A stretch of 64,000 nucleotides of DNA, taken from the NCBI GenBank assembly GCA_037439785.1, contig JBBIVJ010000003.1:94066-158065 (forward strand), read 5' to 3'. The translations under genes and the position numbers were made by a program. Origin of the DNA: DSVZ01 sp037439785 (GTDB lineage Bacteria; Verrucomicrobiota; Verrucomicrobiia; Limisphaerales; J093). This document shows positions 1 to 8,722 of the stretch, piece after piece (within the stretch, counting starts at the first letter, position 1; each line of letters begins with the position of its first letter). The notes below the pieces were generated by a model. That model saw only the letters and a program-made list of their open reading frames with translations, was not told the DNA's origin and did not search any database.

Positions 1-1324
1 GTACCGAGAGCGCCAGGTCCATGGCCGTGGCGCCCATCTCGAGGGCCACCACGCCCTCGGCGATCAGCTCCCCGGCACCGTGGCCGACGATGCCCACGCC
101 CAGGAGGCGCTCGGTCTCCGGGTCCACCACCAGCTTGGTCATGCCGTCGGGCCGGTCAAAGGTCAGCGCCCGGCCCGAGGCCGACCACGGGAACTTGGCC
201 ACCTCGACCGCCAGGCCCCTGGCCCGCGCCTCGGCCTCGGTCAGGCCGCACCAGGCCAGCTCCGGATCGGTGAAGACCACCGCCGGGATGATGAAATCCT
301 CGGCCGTGGCCGATTCGCCCAGGATGCGCTCGACGGCGATGCGGGCCTCGCGCGAGGCCTTGTGCGCCAGCAGCACCCCGCCGGCGATGTCGCCAATGGC
401 CCGGATGCGCGGGTCCTGGGTTTGCTGGTACTCGTCCACCTCGATGAAGCCCTTCTCGTCGCGGGTCACGCGGGTGTTTTCCAGGCCCAGGTCCTCGGCG
501 TTGGGCACGCGGCCCACGGCCACCAGGACGCGGTCGTAAAGCTCCTCGCGCGTCTCGCCGTCCCATTCCAGCACCACCTTGATCTGGGCGCCGCGGGTGG
601 CCATCTCGCGCACCTTCACCCCGGTACGGATTTCCTTGAAGCGCCGGGCCGCGCGGGCGGCGATGGGCCGGGCCAGGTCAGGGTCGGCGCCGGTGAGAAT
701 CTGGTCGGCCGCCTCGACGACCACCACCTGACTGCCGAGGGTGGCATAGACGGTGCCCAGTTCCATGCCGATGTAGCCGCCGCCAACCACCAGCAACGTG
801 GGAGGGATGTCCTCGACTTCCAGCGCCTCGGTCGAGGTCATGATGCGCGGGTTGCCCAGGTCAAAGGCCTTGGGCATGGCCGGCTTTGAGCCGGTGGCCA
901 CGATGGCATGGTGGAACCGGATGAACTGCTGGCCCGTGGCGGTCTCGACCCGCAGCGTCTCCGAGTCCTCGAAATAGGCGCGGCCGGTGATCACCTGCAC
1001 CTGGCGGCGCCGGGCCAGTTGGGCCACGCCGCTGCCGAGCTTGTGGAGGATGGACTCTTTCCAGGCGCGCAGTCGGGCCAGGTCCACCCGCGGCGGCGGG
1101 AAGTGCAGGCCCCAGTGCTCCGCCTCGCGGGTGACGTTCAGCACATGGGCAGCGTTGAGGAGGGCCTTGGAGGGGATGCAGCCGCGGTTCAGACACACCC
1201 CGCCCAGGCGGGACTCGCGTTCGACCAGGATCACCTTCCGGCCGTGATCGGCCGCGTAAAAGGCCGCCGTGTAACCGCCGGGGCCCGCGCCCACGACGGC
1301 GATGTCCGTTTGCAGGGGTTCCAT
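1..1324 (-). CDS. lpdA: Dihydrolipoyl dehydrogenase (E3), C-terminus outside window
   Basis: Flavoprotein disulfide reductase that reoxidises the lipoyl group of 2-oxo acid dehydrogenase complexes, using FAD and NAD+. The ATG at 1324 opens with an FAD-binding glycine motif (VVGAGPGGYTAAFYAA). The redox-active disulfide follows within GGVCLNRGCIPSKALL, the CxxxxC signature of the family. The frame stays open to base 1, giving about 441 residues. The last visible stretch (ALEMGATAMDLAL) matches the start of the family's C-terminal dimerisation segment, so only some 25-30 residues should be missing. The E2 gene ends 2 nt upstream on the same strand, so the two are almost certainly co-transcribed. 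No E1 gene is visible. Confidence 0.95.
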   Translation of the reverse strand, partial: MEPLQTDIAVVGAGPGGYTAAFYAADHGRKVILVERESRLGGVCLNRGCIPSKALLNAAHVLNVTREAEHWGLHFPPPRVDLARLRAWKESILHKLGSGVAQLARRRQVQVITGRAYFEDSETLRVETATGQQFIRFHHAIVATGSKPAMPKAFDLGNPRIMTSTEALEVEDIPPTLLVVGGGYIGMELGTVYATLGSQVVVVEAADQILTGADPDLARPIAARAARRFKEIRTGVKVREMATRGAQIKVVLEWDGETREELYDRVLVAVGRVPNAEDLGLENTRVTRDEKGFIEVDEYQQTQDPRIRAIGDIAGGVLLAHKASREARIAVERILGESATAEDFIIPAVVFTDPELAWCGLTEAEARARGLAVEVAKFPWSASGRALTFDRPDGMTKLVVDPETERLLGVGIVGHGAGELIAEGVVALEMGATAMDLALSV

Positions 1325-1326
1325 GC

Positions 1327-2622
1327 TCAAAGCCGTACCAAATGCTCCTCGAACTGCTCGAGGGCCCGGACCAGGTCGGTGATGAAGCGCGCCGCGCTGC
1401 CGCCGTCAATGACGCGGTGGTCGTAGGACAGCGCCAGGGGCAGCAGCGGTCGGCCGGTGACCTGGCCGTCGCGCCAGACCGGCTTCACCGTGGCGCGGCC
1501 CACACCCAGGATGGCCACCTCGGGCAGGTTGATGATGGGGGTAAAGTGCGCGCCGCCGATGCCGCCCTGGTTGGAGACGGTGAAGGTGCCGCCCTTCATG
1601 TCCTCGGCGCTGAGTTTGCGCTCGCGGGCCTTGCGGGCCAGCTCCTCGACCTCGCGCGCCAGTTCGAGCACGGATTTTTTCTCCGCGTCCCGGATCACCG
1701 GCACCATCAGTCCCGCCTCGGTGTCCACGGCCAGCCCCAGGCTGATGTAGCTCTTGAACACCAGGTTCTCGCCGGTCTCGTCCAGGCTGGTGTTGTAGCG
1801 GGGATGTTTTTGGAGGACGAGGGTCAGCGCCTTGAGCAGCAGCGGGGTCACTGTCAGCTTCACCCCGCGCTCGGCGTAGGCGGTCTGGTGGGCCTGACGC
1901 AGCTCGTTGAGCCGGGTCAGGTCCGCCTCGTCGAACTGGGTCACCCGCGGCACCGACTCCCAGCTCTCGCTCATGCGCCGGGCGATGGTCTGGCGCAGGG
2001 GCGTGAGCGGTTTGAGGGTGATGGGGCCCCACTTGGCGAAGTCGGGCAGCTCGGCCGGGGGGCGGGCCCTGGCGGCCGGCGCCGCGGTGGCCCGGGCGGC
2101 CAGTCGTTGCAGGCGCTGGATGTACGCCCGCAGGTCCGCCATCTCGATCCGCCCACCGCGGCCACTGCCCCGGATGCGGCTCAGTTCGATCCCCAGGTCC
2201 CTGGCCAGACGGCGAAGGGTGGGCGAAGCCACCGGCGGCGGGCCGCCAGCCGGGGCGGCTTCTTCCGCTTCGTCCACCGGTGCGGCTTCGGACGCTTCTG
2301 CGCGGGGACGGGTCGGGGCGGCGGGCTTCGGTGACGGAACCCCGGCCGGGGCGGTGGCTGCCGGCGCGGCGGGCGCGGCGTCCGCACCTCCGGCCCCGTC
2401 CAGGCTGATCAGCTTCTGGCCCACGCTGACCTTGTCGCCGGGCTTGACGTGGACAGCGCTGACGGTGCCGCCGGTGGGGGCGGGGATGCTGGCCACGGCC
2501 TTTTCGTTCTCCAGCTCGAGGATGGACTGGTCCTTGGCCACCGTGTCGCCGGGTTTGACGAAGACGTTGACCACGACGCCGGAATCGGCGCCTTCCCCCA
2601 GCTTGGGCAATTTGACATCCAT
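1327..2622 (-). CDS. 2-oxo acid dehydrogenase E2 acyltransferase (lipoyl protein)
   Basis: Core dihydrolipoamide acyltransferase, 431 residues. A single N-terminal lipoyl domain (residues 1-78) carries the lipoylated lysine at K41 in ELENEKAVASI. An Ala/Pro-rich linker follows, then a peripheral-subunit-binding domain (SPTLRRLARDLGIELSRI, near residues 145-180). The C-terminal catalytic domain has the expected DHRVIDGG active-site motif near the end. The start was set at MDVKLPKLGE because the lipoyl fold begins there; longer in-frame starts would add an unrelated Arg-rich tail. lpdA begins 2 nt downstream. A pyruvate E2 is most likely, but branched-chain or 2-oxoglutarate specificity cannot be excluded from sequence alone. 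Confidence 0.93.
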   Translation of the reverse strand: MDVKLPKLGEGADSGVVVNVFVKPGDTVAKDQSILELENEKAVASIPAPTGGTVSAVHVKPGDKVSVGQKLISLDGAGGADAAPAAPAATAPAGVPSPKPAAPTRPRAEASEAAPVDEAEEAAPAGGPPPVASPTLRRLARDLGIELSRIRGSGRGGRIEMADLRAYIQRLQRLAARATAAPAARARPPAELPDFAKWGPITLKPLTPLRQTIARRMSESWESVPRVTQFDEADLTRLNELRQAHQTAYAERGVKLTVTPLLLKALTLVLQKHPRYNTSLDETGENLVFKSYISLGLAVDTEAGLMVPVIRDAEKKSVLELAREVEELARKARERKLSAEDMKGGTFTVSNQGGIGGAHFTPIINLPEVAILGVGRATVKPVWRDGQVTGRPLLPLALSYDHRVIDGGSAARFITDLVRALEQFEEHLVRL

Positions 2623-2899
2623 AAAGCTACTCGCGCTGAGCCCACGGGACCGGTCCTTGTGGCCCGGCGGGCGGGATCCACCCCGACGGCAGGCGGATAA
2701 GCTTGCGACCCCCCGCCGGACTGACAAGCAGATTTCCCGGTCGCCCGCCTTCGTGGCGGCCGCCGGGCGGCGGCGTCAGGAGGAAGGCACGCCGCTTGAC
2801 CGGGGGCGGAGATTGGGTCGGCGGTGGAGGGGCGGGCCAGCGGCGGCTTGCTTTCCGGAGGCCGGGCACCCACTTTGTGGCCGAGCCCGCGCCGCCAGG

Positions 2900-3406
2900 A
2901 TGATTTGGAATCGCTCCCAGCTGATTTACGTGATCTTTGGCGTGGTGGTGCTCGCCGCGGCGGCCGATGTGGCCTGGCTGGCGCCGCAATTGCCCGGGCG
3001 GGTGGCGAGCAAGTTCGGCGCGGCCGGCCAGCCCATGGCCTGGAGCGAACGCGCCCCCTTCCTGACCGGGCATATCTTCAGCCTGCTCTTCACGGCGGTG
3101 TTGTTTGTGGGGGTCCGCCTGGCCGTGTGCCGGTTGCCGGCCGCCTGGATCAACCTCCCCCACCGCGACTACTGGCTGGCGCCGGAGCGCGAGGAGGCGA
3201 CCCGCCGCGCGCTGGGGGACTGGTTGCTGGCGCTGGGCACGGCGGTGCTGGTCTTCCTGGCGGTCACCGGTCACCTGGTCATGCGCGCGAACCTGGCCCC
3301 CGAGCCGCGCCTGGGCCGGGCCTTCACCCCCCTGCTGCTGGTGTGGCTGGGGGTCATGGCGGCCCTGGTGCTGGGGGTTTACCGCCATTTCCGGCTACCG
3401 CGATGA
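2900..3406 (+). CDS. DUF1648-like integral membrane protein
   Basis: 168-residue membrane protein. The first helix (residues 8-28) is followed by the segment LPGRVASKFGAAGQPMAW, which matches the DUF1648 signature (LP.....HF...G.P..W). Three more hydrophobic helices follow, near residues 50-70, 107-128 and 140-160. DUF1648 domains occur in Gram-positive stress and bacitracin-related membrane proteins, but the molecular role is unknown and none is assigned. The ATG was chosen because the hydrophobic N-terminus starts immediately after it. The gene lies divergent from the E2 gene, with 277 bp between them, and runs into the two zinc-ribbon membrane genes downstream. Confidence 0.72.
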   Translation: MIWNRSQLIYVIFGVVVLAAAADVAWLAPQLPGRVASKFGAAGQPMAWSERAPFLTGHIFSLLFTAVLFVGVRLAVCRLPAAWINLPHRDYWLAPEREEATRRALGDWLLALGTAVLVFLAVTGHLVMRANLAPEPRLGRAFTPLLLVWLGVMAALVLGVYRHFRLPR

Positions 3407-3419
3407 CGTGCTTGATGCC

Positions 3420-4004
3420 ATGACGGCGATGCCACAACCCTCGGGCCGTGCTCACCCGGCGGCCGGGGGCGAGACCGGTGCGCACCTCTGTCCGTTCTGC
3501 GCGGAAGCCGTCCGGCCGGCTGCCAAAAGCTGTCCGCACTGCCAGTCGAGGCTGGTGCGTTTCGCGGTGCTGCGATCCGAGCTGACTTGGGCGATTCCCG
3601 TACTGCTGGGGGTGGCCTTGATCTGCACAGCCGGTGCATGGCTTGAACAGCGGTTCAGTGACCAGGGCCGGCCCTTTGCGCCCCATCAGCAGGAGCTGGT
3701 GGTCCGGGCCGTCCGGTTGAGCGAGCCGGGTGCACGGCAGCGGGCGGTGGTGACCGGGATGGTGACCAACCAGGGGCGGTATCCCTGGCGGGTGCGAACC
3801 TTGGAAGTGCGGTTTCTGAACCCGGACGGCTCCTGGTTGGATGTGCACCATCCGGCGCCAGCCGATCCTTTCGTGGTTCAGCCCGGGCAGGAGGCGGCGT
3901 TTGCGGTGACGCTGGATTCCGCGCTGCCGGAGACTGTCCGCCGCGCTCCCTTGGAAGTGCGGGTCCAACATGCCACGGACGGCACGCGGGCCGCGCGCCC
4001 TTGA
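3420..4004 (+). CDS. Zinc-ribbon, single-TM protein with FxLYD-like domain (1)
   Basis: 194 residues. An N-terminal zinc ribbon (CPFCAEAV...CPHCQS, residues 24-43) is followed by one transmembrane helix (near 58-76, IPVLLGVALICTAGAWL). The exported-side domain contains VVTGMVTNQGRYPWRVRTLE and a VRFLNPDGSWLDV strand, which resembles FxLYD-type beta domains. The layout predicts a cytoplasmic zinc finger joined to an extracytoplasmic beta-sandwich. The next gene repeats the same architecture with low sequence identity, so the two look like an ancient tandem duplication. Function is unknown. The ATG at 3420 is the only start in frame before the zinc ribbon. Confidence 0.75.
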   Translation: MTAMPQPSGRAHPAAGGETGAHLCPFCAEAVRPAAKSCPHCQSRLVRFAVLRSELTWAIPVLLGVALICTAGAWLEQRFSDQGRPFAPHQQELVVRAVRLSEPGARQRAVVTGMVTNQGRYPWRVRTLEVRFLNPDGSWLDVHHPAPADPFVVQPGQEAAFAVTLDSALPETVRRAPLEVRVQHATDGTRAARP

Positions 4005-4016
4005 CCTGCCCCCCTC

Positions 4017-4547
4017 ATGAATGCCCCCACCACGACCCGTGACTGCCCCTGCTGCGCGGAAAGTATCCCCGCGAGGGCTCGGGTGTGTCCGCGTTGCCGA
4101 CAGTGGTTGAGCTGGCGTTCCCTCCGCCATCCGGTGGTGGGGGTGGTGGGGATGTTGGCGATGGTCCTCGGTGTTGGCTGGGTGTTTTTCCAGCACGTGG
4201 AGCAGTGGTACAACCCCCGCCCGTCTTTTTCTGAGATTCCCCACGCGCTGACGGTGCTGGAAAGTCGGTTGAACTGGGTGGCCACCGAGAAGGGCCCGCG
4301 CATCTACCTGACTGGGCTGCTGACCAACCACAGCCCCCGGGCCTGGCGGGACCCCGAGTTCGAGTGCCGCTTTTTCGATGCCGCCGGCCAGCTCATTGAC
4401 GTGGGTCACCGGACCAGTTTCCAAACCGTGGCGGCCGGAGCCGACAGCGGGTTTCGTCTTGTCGTGGAACCCCAGCACCCGCGGGAGGCGTATCACAGCC
4501 ACCGCCTGTGGGTGACCCACGCACGTCATGTGCGTGCGTTGTTCTGA
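4017..4547 (+). CDS. Zinc-ribbon, single-TM protein with FxLYD-like domain (2)
   Basis: 176 residues, starting 12 nt after its paralogue. The zinc ribbon is CPCCAESIPARARVCPRC (residues 9-26), followed by a short basic stretch and a helix (about 35-57, VVGVVGMLAMVLGVGWVFF). The C-terminal domain shows the same order of strands as the first copy: LTGLLTNHSPRAW, then a phenylalanine-rich strand and FDAAGQLIDVGHRTSF. Both zinc knuckles keep all four cysteines. Close spacing and shared architecture suggest a heteromeric pair or a functional duplication, but no role can be named. Confidence 0.75.
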   Translation: MNAPTTTRDCPCCAESIPARARVCPRCRQWLSWRSLRHPVVGVVGMLAMVLGVGWVFFQHVEQWYNPRPSFSEIPHALTVLESRLNWVATEKGPRIYLTGLLTNHSPRAWRDPEFECRFFDAAGQLIDVGHRTSFQTVAAGADSGFRLVVEPQHPREAYHSHRLWVTHARHVRALF

Positions 4548-4937
4548 CCTTTGCCGCACCACGCCGGGGGATGGTTTTTTCTGAACCCGCTGTCTGCCAC
4601 ACAGACCGGCAGGTCCCCCCGGCCTGTCGGAAAATGGTCAGGCAGGTGCGGTGGTTCGCGTCGCTCCTCGAACTGCCCCGCCGGCTACTCAGCGCGTTCT
4701 GCGTGTTCCCGAATGGCGAGAGTGGCCGGTCGCTTTTCAGAGGGCGAGCCGCCACGGGAAGCTTCCGACCCCTGGAGGGCATGGGGCGATACCTGGCCCG
4801 CGCCGCCCGCCGCGCATCTGCCAGGCGGGCGCGTGATGCAGTTCCCCCCGCCTGGTTGTTTCCCGACGCTGGCGCCAGTAGCCGGTGCCTTGGGCACCGG
4901 TCAGCGGGTTGTCCCGGCCAGGCCGGCGGGGCCGCAG
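4548..4937 (+). other. 390-bp gap between convergent genes, with hairpin
   Basis: No convincing gene was found. The only clear structure is a perfect 8-bp stem with a TTG loop at 4882-4900 (CCGGTGCC/GGCACCGG). A weaker imperfect stem lies at 4606-4630. Because the flanking genes converge here, the 4882 hairpin could end transcription from both sides, but it lacks a T-run, so this is only a suggestion. Confidence 0.5.
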
Positions 4938-5612
4938 TCAGGGAATCCAGCGCAGGGCCGGGCTCCCGGGCCGGCCGCGGTTGGTCTCGGGGTCCCAGTA
5001 GTCCGGGCGGGACAGGCGGGCGGTGTGGCCGTCCAGAAACACGAACTGCGCACCGCCCTGGTGGAGGTTGGTGTGGACGTAATTCCAGAAGCCCACCGCG
5101 GGGAGGTTCTTCGAGTCGAACAACCAGACGGTGCGGGCCGGTTCGGGAATGGCGGCCAGGCGCACCGGCCGGTTGTTCTCGGCGGTGCCGTTGACGTGCT
5201 CGTTCAGGCAGTAGTGGAACAGGTTCCGGCCATTGCTGCGACGGGGGTTGGCCGGGCAGAGCCACACCGTGCGGCCCGGCTCGGCGGCGGCGTTGGTCCG
5301 CCAGGGCTGGTCGTGATACCGCGGCAGGCCCAGCTCGCGCGGCAACTGGATGTACCAGCCCTGGTTGGTGGCCGAAGCGTCCGGGTTGGGGGTGCCCTCC
5401 GGCGGCAGGTAATCCTGGTGCCCGGCCGCGTAAAGCTGGGTGGCCAGCCCCCACTGCCGCAGGTGATTCAGACAGGACACGTCCCGCGCCCGCTGCTTGA
5501 CCCCTCCCACCGCCGGCAGGAGCAACGCGGCCAGCAGGGCGATGACCGCCACCACGACCAACAGCTCCACCAGCGAGAAGCCGCGACGCGACGCTGGCCG
5601 GCCCCGGTGCAT
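4938..5612 (-). CDS. Prepilin-type N-terminal cleavage protein, H-X9-DG family
   Basis: 224-residue pseudopilin-like protein of a type greatly expanded in Verrucomicrobiota and Planctomycetota. A short basic leader ends in the prepilin peptidase site, R-G before FSLVELLVV, followed by a long hydrophobic helix (residues 12-34). The mature part has the CLNHLRQWGLATQLYA segment usual after the helix. The C-terminus carries the H-X9-DG motif (HQGGAQFVFLDGH). It should be processed by a type IV prepilin peptidase and held at the inner membrane or assembled in a type II secretion-like structure. No other secretion gene is adjacent. It is transcribed away from the glycosidase gene. Confidence 0.88.
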   Translation of the reverse strand: MHRGRPASRRGFSLVELLVVVAVIALLAALLLPAVGGVKQRARDVSCLNHLRQWGLATQLYAAGHQDYLPPEGTPNPDASATNQGWYIQLPRELGLPRYHDQPWRTNAAAEPGRTVWLCPANPRRSNGRNLFHYCLNEHVNGTAENNRPVRLAAIPEPARTVWLFDSKNLPAVGFWNYVHTNLHQGGAQFVFLDGHTARLSRPDYWDPETNRGRPGSPALRWIP

Positions 5613-6041
5613 GAGCCCCTGCTAGCGCATCGAACGGCGTCCGGCAAGGGCGCTCCGGCGATCTTCTTCCGGGCTGGGAGGCTCGTTTTCGGTCTGGAAG
5701 GGGTGGAACTGATCGGTCGGAGCGTGCTGCCGGCTCCTCCCGGCAGACCCACGGAGGCGGCTCGACGCCGGCCTCACCCCTTCCTTGAGCGGAGGGTGTG
5801 GCGTGCGTACCTTCCCTCCACGCCCGAGGTTCGGTGGGCACGTCGCCGCCGCGCGTGCCGGGAATCTTCGGACCTGGGCCCCGGCTCAGGATTTGACAAC
5901 GGCCTGCACAATGCCCATGCCTCCCCACCTTTACCCGCTGGTCATCGGCGGGATCATGCTTGCCGCCGTCCTGCCGGACAGTGTGCGCGGCCGGTCGCCG
6001 GCCGCACAGGGAGGGTGCTGATTCGACCCGACAAAGCCGCC
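5613..6041. other. 429-bp divergent intergenic region with hairpins and a tiny ORF
   Basis: This separates the divergent pseudopilin and glycosidase genes and must hold promoters for both. Two hairpins are visible: 5727-5746 (7-bp stem, loop CTCCTC) and 5983-6007 (long GC stem with one bulge, loop TCG). A 36-codon ORF on the plus strand (5911-6021) begins MPMPPHLYPL and has a hydrophobic core; it ends 20 nt before the glycosidase start. A TTGACA hexamer near 5894 is a possible -35 box, but no good -10 was found. Confidence 0.4.
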
Positions 6042-7472
6042 ATGAATGCCAAACCTCTGCTCCTGAGCCTGGCCACCGCCGTACTGGGCCTGACTACCCA
6101 GAGCGCCGACCTGCCCCGGCTCAAGGTCTCCGACAACCGCCGGTTCCTCGTCACGGAGGACGGCCGGCCCTTTTTCTGGCTGGGCGATACGGCCTGGGAG
6201 CTGTTCCACCGACTCAACCGCCAGGAGGCGGAGCTTTACCTCAAGACCCGCGCCGCACAGGGCTTCACCGTGATCCAGGCCGTGGCCCTGGCAGAACTGG
6301 ACGGTTTGAACACCCCCAATCCCTACGGCCACCGCCCGCTGCGCGACAACGACCCCACCCGACCGGAGGTGCGCGATGGCCCCGACGACGACTACTGGGA
6401 CCACGTGGACTTCATCGTGCGCGAGGCCAACCGCCGCGGCCTTTACCTCGGCTACCTGCCCACCTGGGGCGACAAATGGAACAAGAAATGGGGCGTCGGC
6501 CCCGAAATCTTCACCCCGCAGAACGCCGAGGCTTATGGCGAGTGGTTGGGCCGGCGGTACAAGGACGCGGGCCTGGTCTGGATTCTGGGCGGCGACCGGC
6601 CCATCGAGACCGACACACACCGCGAAATCATCCGCGCCATGGCCCACGGGCTGCGCCGGGGCGACGGCGGCGCGCACTTGATCACCTTCCATCCCATGGG
6701 CGGCCAGGGCTCGGCGCAGTATTTTCATGACGAGGACTGGCTGGACTTCAACATGCGCCAGAACGGCCATGTGCCCGAGTTCACCGGGCGCTATGATCAG
6801 ACCCGCAAAGACTACGATCGCACTCCGGTGAAGCCGGTGCTGGACGGCGAACCCATCTACGAGGACCACCCCGTGTCGTTCGACCCGGCCAAACTCGGTC
6901 ACTCGATCGCCGCCGACGTGCGCCGGCCGTTGTACTGGGATCTGTTCACCGGCGCCTTCGGCCACACCTACGGCCATCATTCGGTCTGGCAGATGTGGGC
7001 GCCGGGTCGGGACCCCGTCAACAACCCGCTCCTGCCCTGGTCCGAGGCCATCCAGCAGCCCGGCGCGGCGCAGATGCACCACGCCAAACACCTGCTGCTG
7101 TCGCGTCCCTTCCTCACCCGCGTGCCCGATGATTCGGTGATCGTGCCCGACCGCGTGCCCACCAGCGTGCCGGGCGCGGGCCGCTATCGCTTTGTGGCCA
7201 CGCGGGACACTGACGGCACCTATGCAATGGTCTATGCGCCGGTGGGCCGGCCCTTCAAAGTACGCCTGGACGTGATCCGCGGCGCCCAGGTTCGCGCCTG
7301 GTGGTTCAACCCGCGCGACGGCACGGCCCGCGCCGCAGGAACGTTCACCAACCAGGGCGAGCGCGAGTTCACCCCGCCCGATCCGGGCGAAATGCTCGAT
7401 TGGGTGCTGGCACTGGAGGATGCCAGCCAGTACCTTTCCCCTCCTGGAACCCCGATGGATTCACGCCCATGA
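6042..7472 (+). CDS. Secreted DUF4038 glycoside hydrolase (GH140/apiosidase-like)
   Basis: 476 residues with a Sec signal peptide (MNAKPLLLSLATAVLGLTTQ). The catalytic TIM-barrel region opens with FLVTEDGRPFFWLGDTAWEL, the hallmark start of DUF4038 proteins. Two acidic candidates for the retaining mechanism are visible: the Asp in WILGGDRP and the Glu in VLDGEPIYEDHP. The last 90 residues match the collagen-binding-like C-terminal domain that usually follows DUF4038 (AWWFNPRDGTA...). Characterised relatives cleave apiose or related residues from pectin; the substrate here is unknown. The stop overlaps the start of the next gene (ATGA), implying translational coupling. The ATG at 6042 was chosen because it begins the signal peptide. 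Confidence 0.88.
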   Translation: MNAKPLLLSLATAVLGLTTQSADLPRLKVSDNRRFLVTEDGRPFFWLGDTAWELFHRLNRQEAELYLKTRAAQGFTVIQAVALAELDGLNTPNPYGHRPLRDNDPTRPEVRDGPDDDYWDHVDFIVREANRRGLYLGYLPTWGDKWNKKWGVGPEIFTPQNAEAYGEWLGRRYKDAGLVWILGGDRPIETDTHREIIRAMAHGLRRGDGGAHLITFHPMGGQGSAQYFHDEDWLDFNMRQNGHVPEFTGRYDQTRKDYDRTPVKPVLDGEPIYEDHPVSFDPAKLGHSIAADVRRPLYWDLFTGAFGHTYGHHSVWQMWAPGRDPVNNPLLPWSEAIQQPGAAQMHHAKHLLLSRPFLTRVPDDSVIVPDRVPTSVPGAGRYRFVATRDTDGTYAMVYAPVGRPFKVRLDVIRGAQVRAWWFNPRDGTARAAGTFTNQGEREFTPPDPGEMLDWVLALEDASQYLSPPGTPMDSRP

Positions 7473-8722
7473 AAACAATCTGGTTCACCCTCCTCTTCCT
7501 GCTGGGCACCACGTTGCACGCCGATAACTGGCCGCAGTTCCGCGGCCCCAACGGTCAGGGCCACTCGACCGAGACCGGCATCCCCTGGCGGTGGAGCGCC
7601 ACGGAAAACATCGCCTGGAAGACGCCCCTGCCCGGCGAAGGGTGGTCCTCCCCCATCGTCTGGGACGACCACCTGTTCGTCACCGCGACCACCGACCGCG
7701 GCGAGACCTGCCGGATGCTGGCCCTCGACACCCGGACCGGCCAGGTGCGCTGGGATCGGGCCGTCTTCACCCAGGTGCCGCGTCGCAAGGAAGGGCGGAA
7801 CTCGTACGCCACCCCGACGCCGGCGACGGACGGCGAACGCGTGTATGCCTGTTTCGCCGACGGCAGCTTCGTGGCGCTGGACTTTGCCGGGCAGGTCGTC
7901 TGGACCAACCGCGCCTACCCCTTTTACAGCCAGCACGGCCTGGGCACCTCGTTGGTTCTGCATCGCGGGGTGCTCCTCATGGCGCGCGACGGCAGCAGCG
8001 ACGGCGAGGACAAGGCCCTCGGCTGGCAGAAGCCGTGGGATCAGGCGTATGTGCTGGCGCTCGACGCCCGGACCGGCCGCGAACGCTGGAAAGCCCGCCG
8101 GGGACTCTCGCGCATCTCCCACGGCACCCCCGCCCTCTGGACCGGCCCGGGCGGACGCGAGCAGGTGATCAGCGAGGCCGGCGACGTGGTGCAGGGCTTC
8201 GACTTCCTGACCGGCGAACGGCTCTGGTCCAGCACGGTCATTGGCGAGGGCAAGGTCCCCTCGACGGTGCTCGGCGACGGCCTGGTGTTCACCGCCGGCG
8301 GCTGGGGTGGGCGCGAATCCATCAAGGCCTTTCGCCTCGGCGGCCGGGGCGACCTCGGCACGAACAACCTCGCCTGGGAACAGCGCCGCGGCATGCCCAA
8401 GATCCCCTCGACGCTGTTTGTGCGCCCGCACCTGTACGCCGTCACCGACGCCGGCCTGGCCACGTGCCTGGTGGCCGCCACGGGGGAGATCGTCTGGCAG
8501 GAACGGCTGGACGGGAACTTCACCGCCTCACCCGTGACCGCGGAAGGCCGCATCTACCTCGTCGCCGACCACGGCGAAACCACCGTCCTCGCGGCCGGCC
8601 CGGAGTTCAAGGTCCTGGCGAAAAATCCGATCGGCGAAAAGGTCCAGGCCACCCCGGCGATCTCGCAGGGGCGGATTTTCATTCGCACCGAGAAGCATCT
8701 GTTTGCCATCGGCGCGAAGTAG
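7469..8722 (+). CDS. Secreted PQQ-like beta-propeller protein
   Basis: 417 residues with a signal peptide (MKTIWFTLLFLLGTTLHA) directly followed by NWPQFRGPNGQG, the typical opening of the verrucomicrobial and planctomycetal PQQ-like repeat proteins. Successive blades show the A-x-D-x-x-T/A-G-x-x-x-W pattern (LALDTRTGQVRW, LALDARTGRERW, AATGEIVWQ). No catalytic residues of true quinoprotein dehydrogenases could be recognised, so it may be structural or binding. Its ATG overlaps the TGA of the glycosidase by 4 nt, which suggests it acts with that enzyme on the same glycan, perhaps as a carbohydrate-binding or periplasmic partner. Confidence 0.87.
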   Translation: MKTIWFTLLFLLGTTLHADNWPQFRGPNGQGHSTETGIPWRWSATENIAWKTPLPGEGWSSPIVWDDHLFVTATTDRGETCRMLALDTRTGQVRWDRAVFTQVPRRKEGRNSYATPTPATDGERVYACFADGSFVALDFAGQVVWTNRAYPFYSQHGLGTSLVLHRGVLLMARDGSSDGEDKALGWQKPWDQAYVLALDARTGRERWKARRGLSRISHGTPALWTGPGGREQVISEAGDVVQGFDFLTGERLWSSTVIGEGKVPSTVLGDGLVFTAGGWGGRESIKAFRLGGRGDLGTNNLAWEQRRGMPKIPSTLFVRPHLYAVTDAGLATCLVAATGEIVWQERLDGNFTASPVTAEGRIYLVADHGETTVLAAGPEFKVLAKNPIGEKVQATPAISQGRIFIRTEKHLFAIGAK

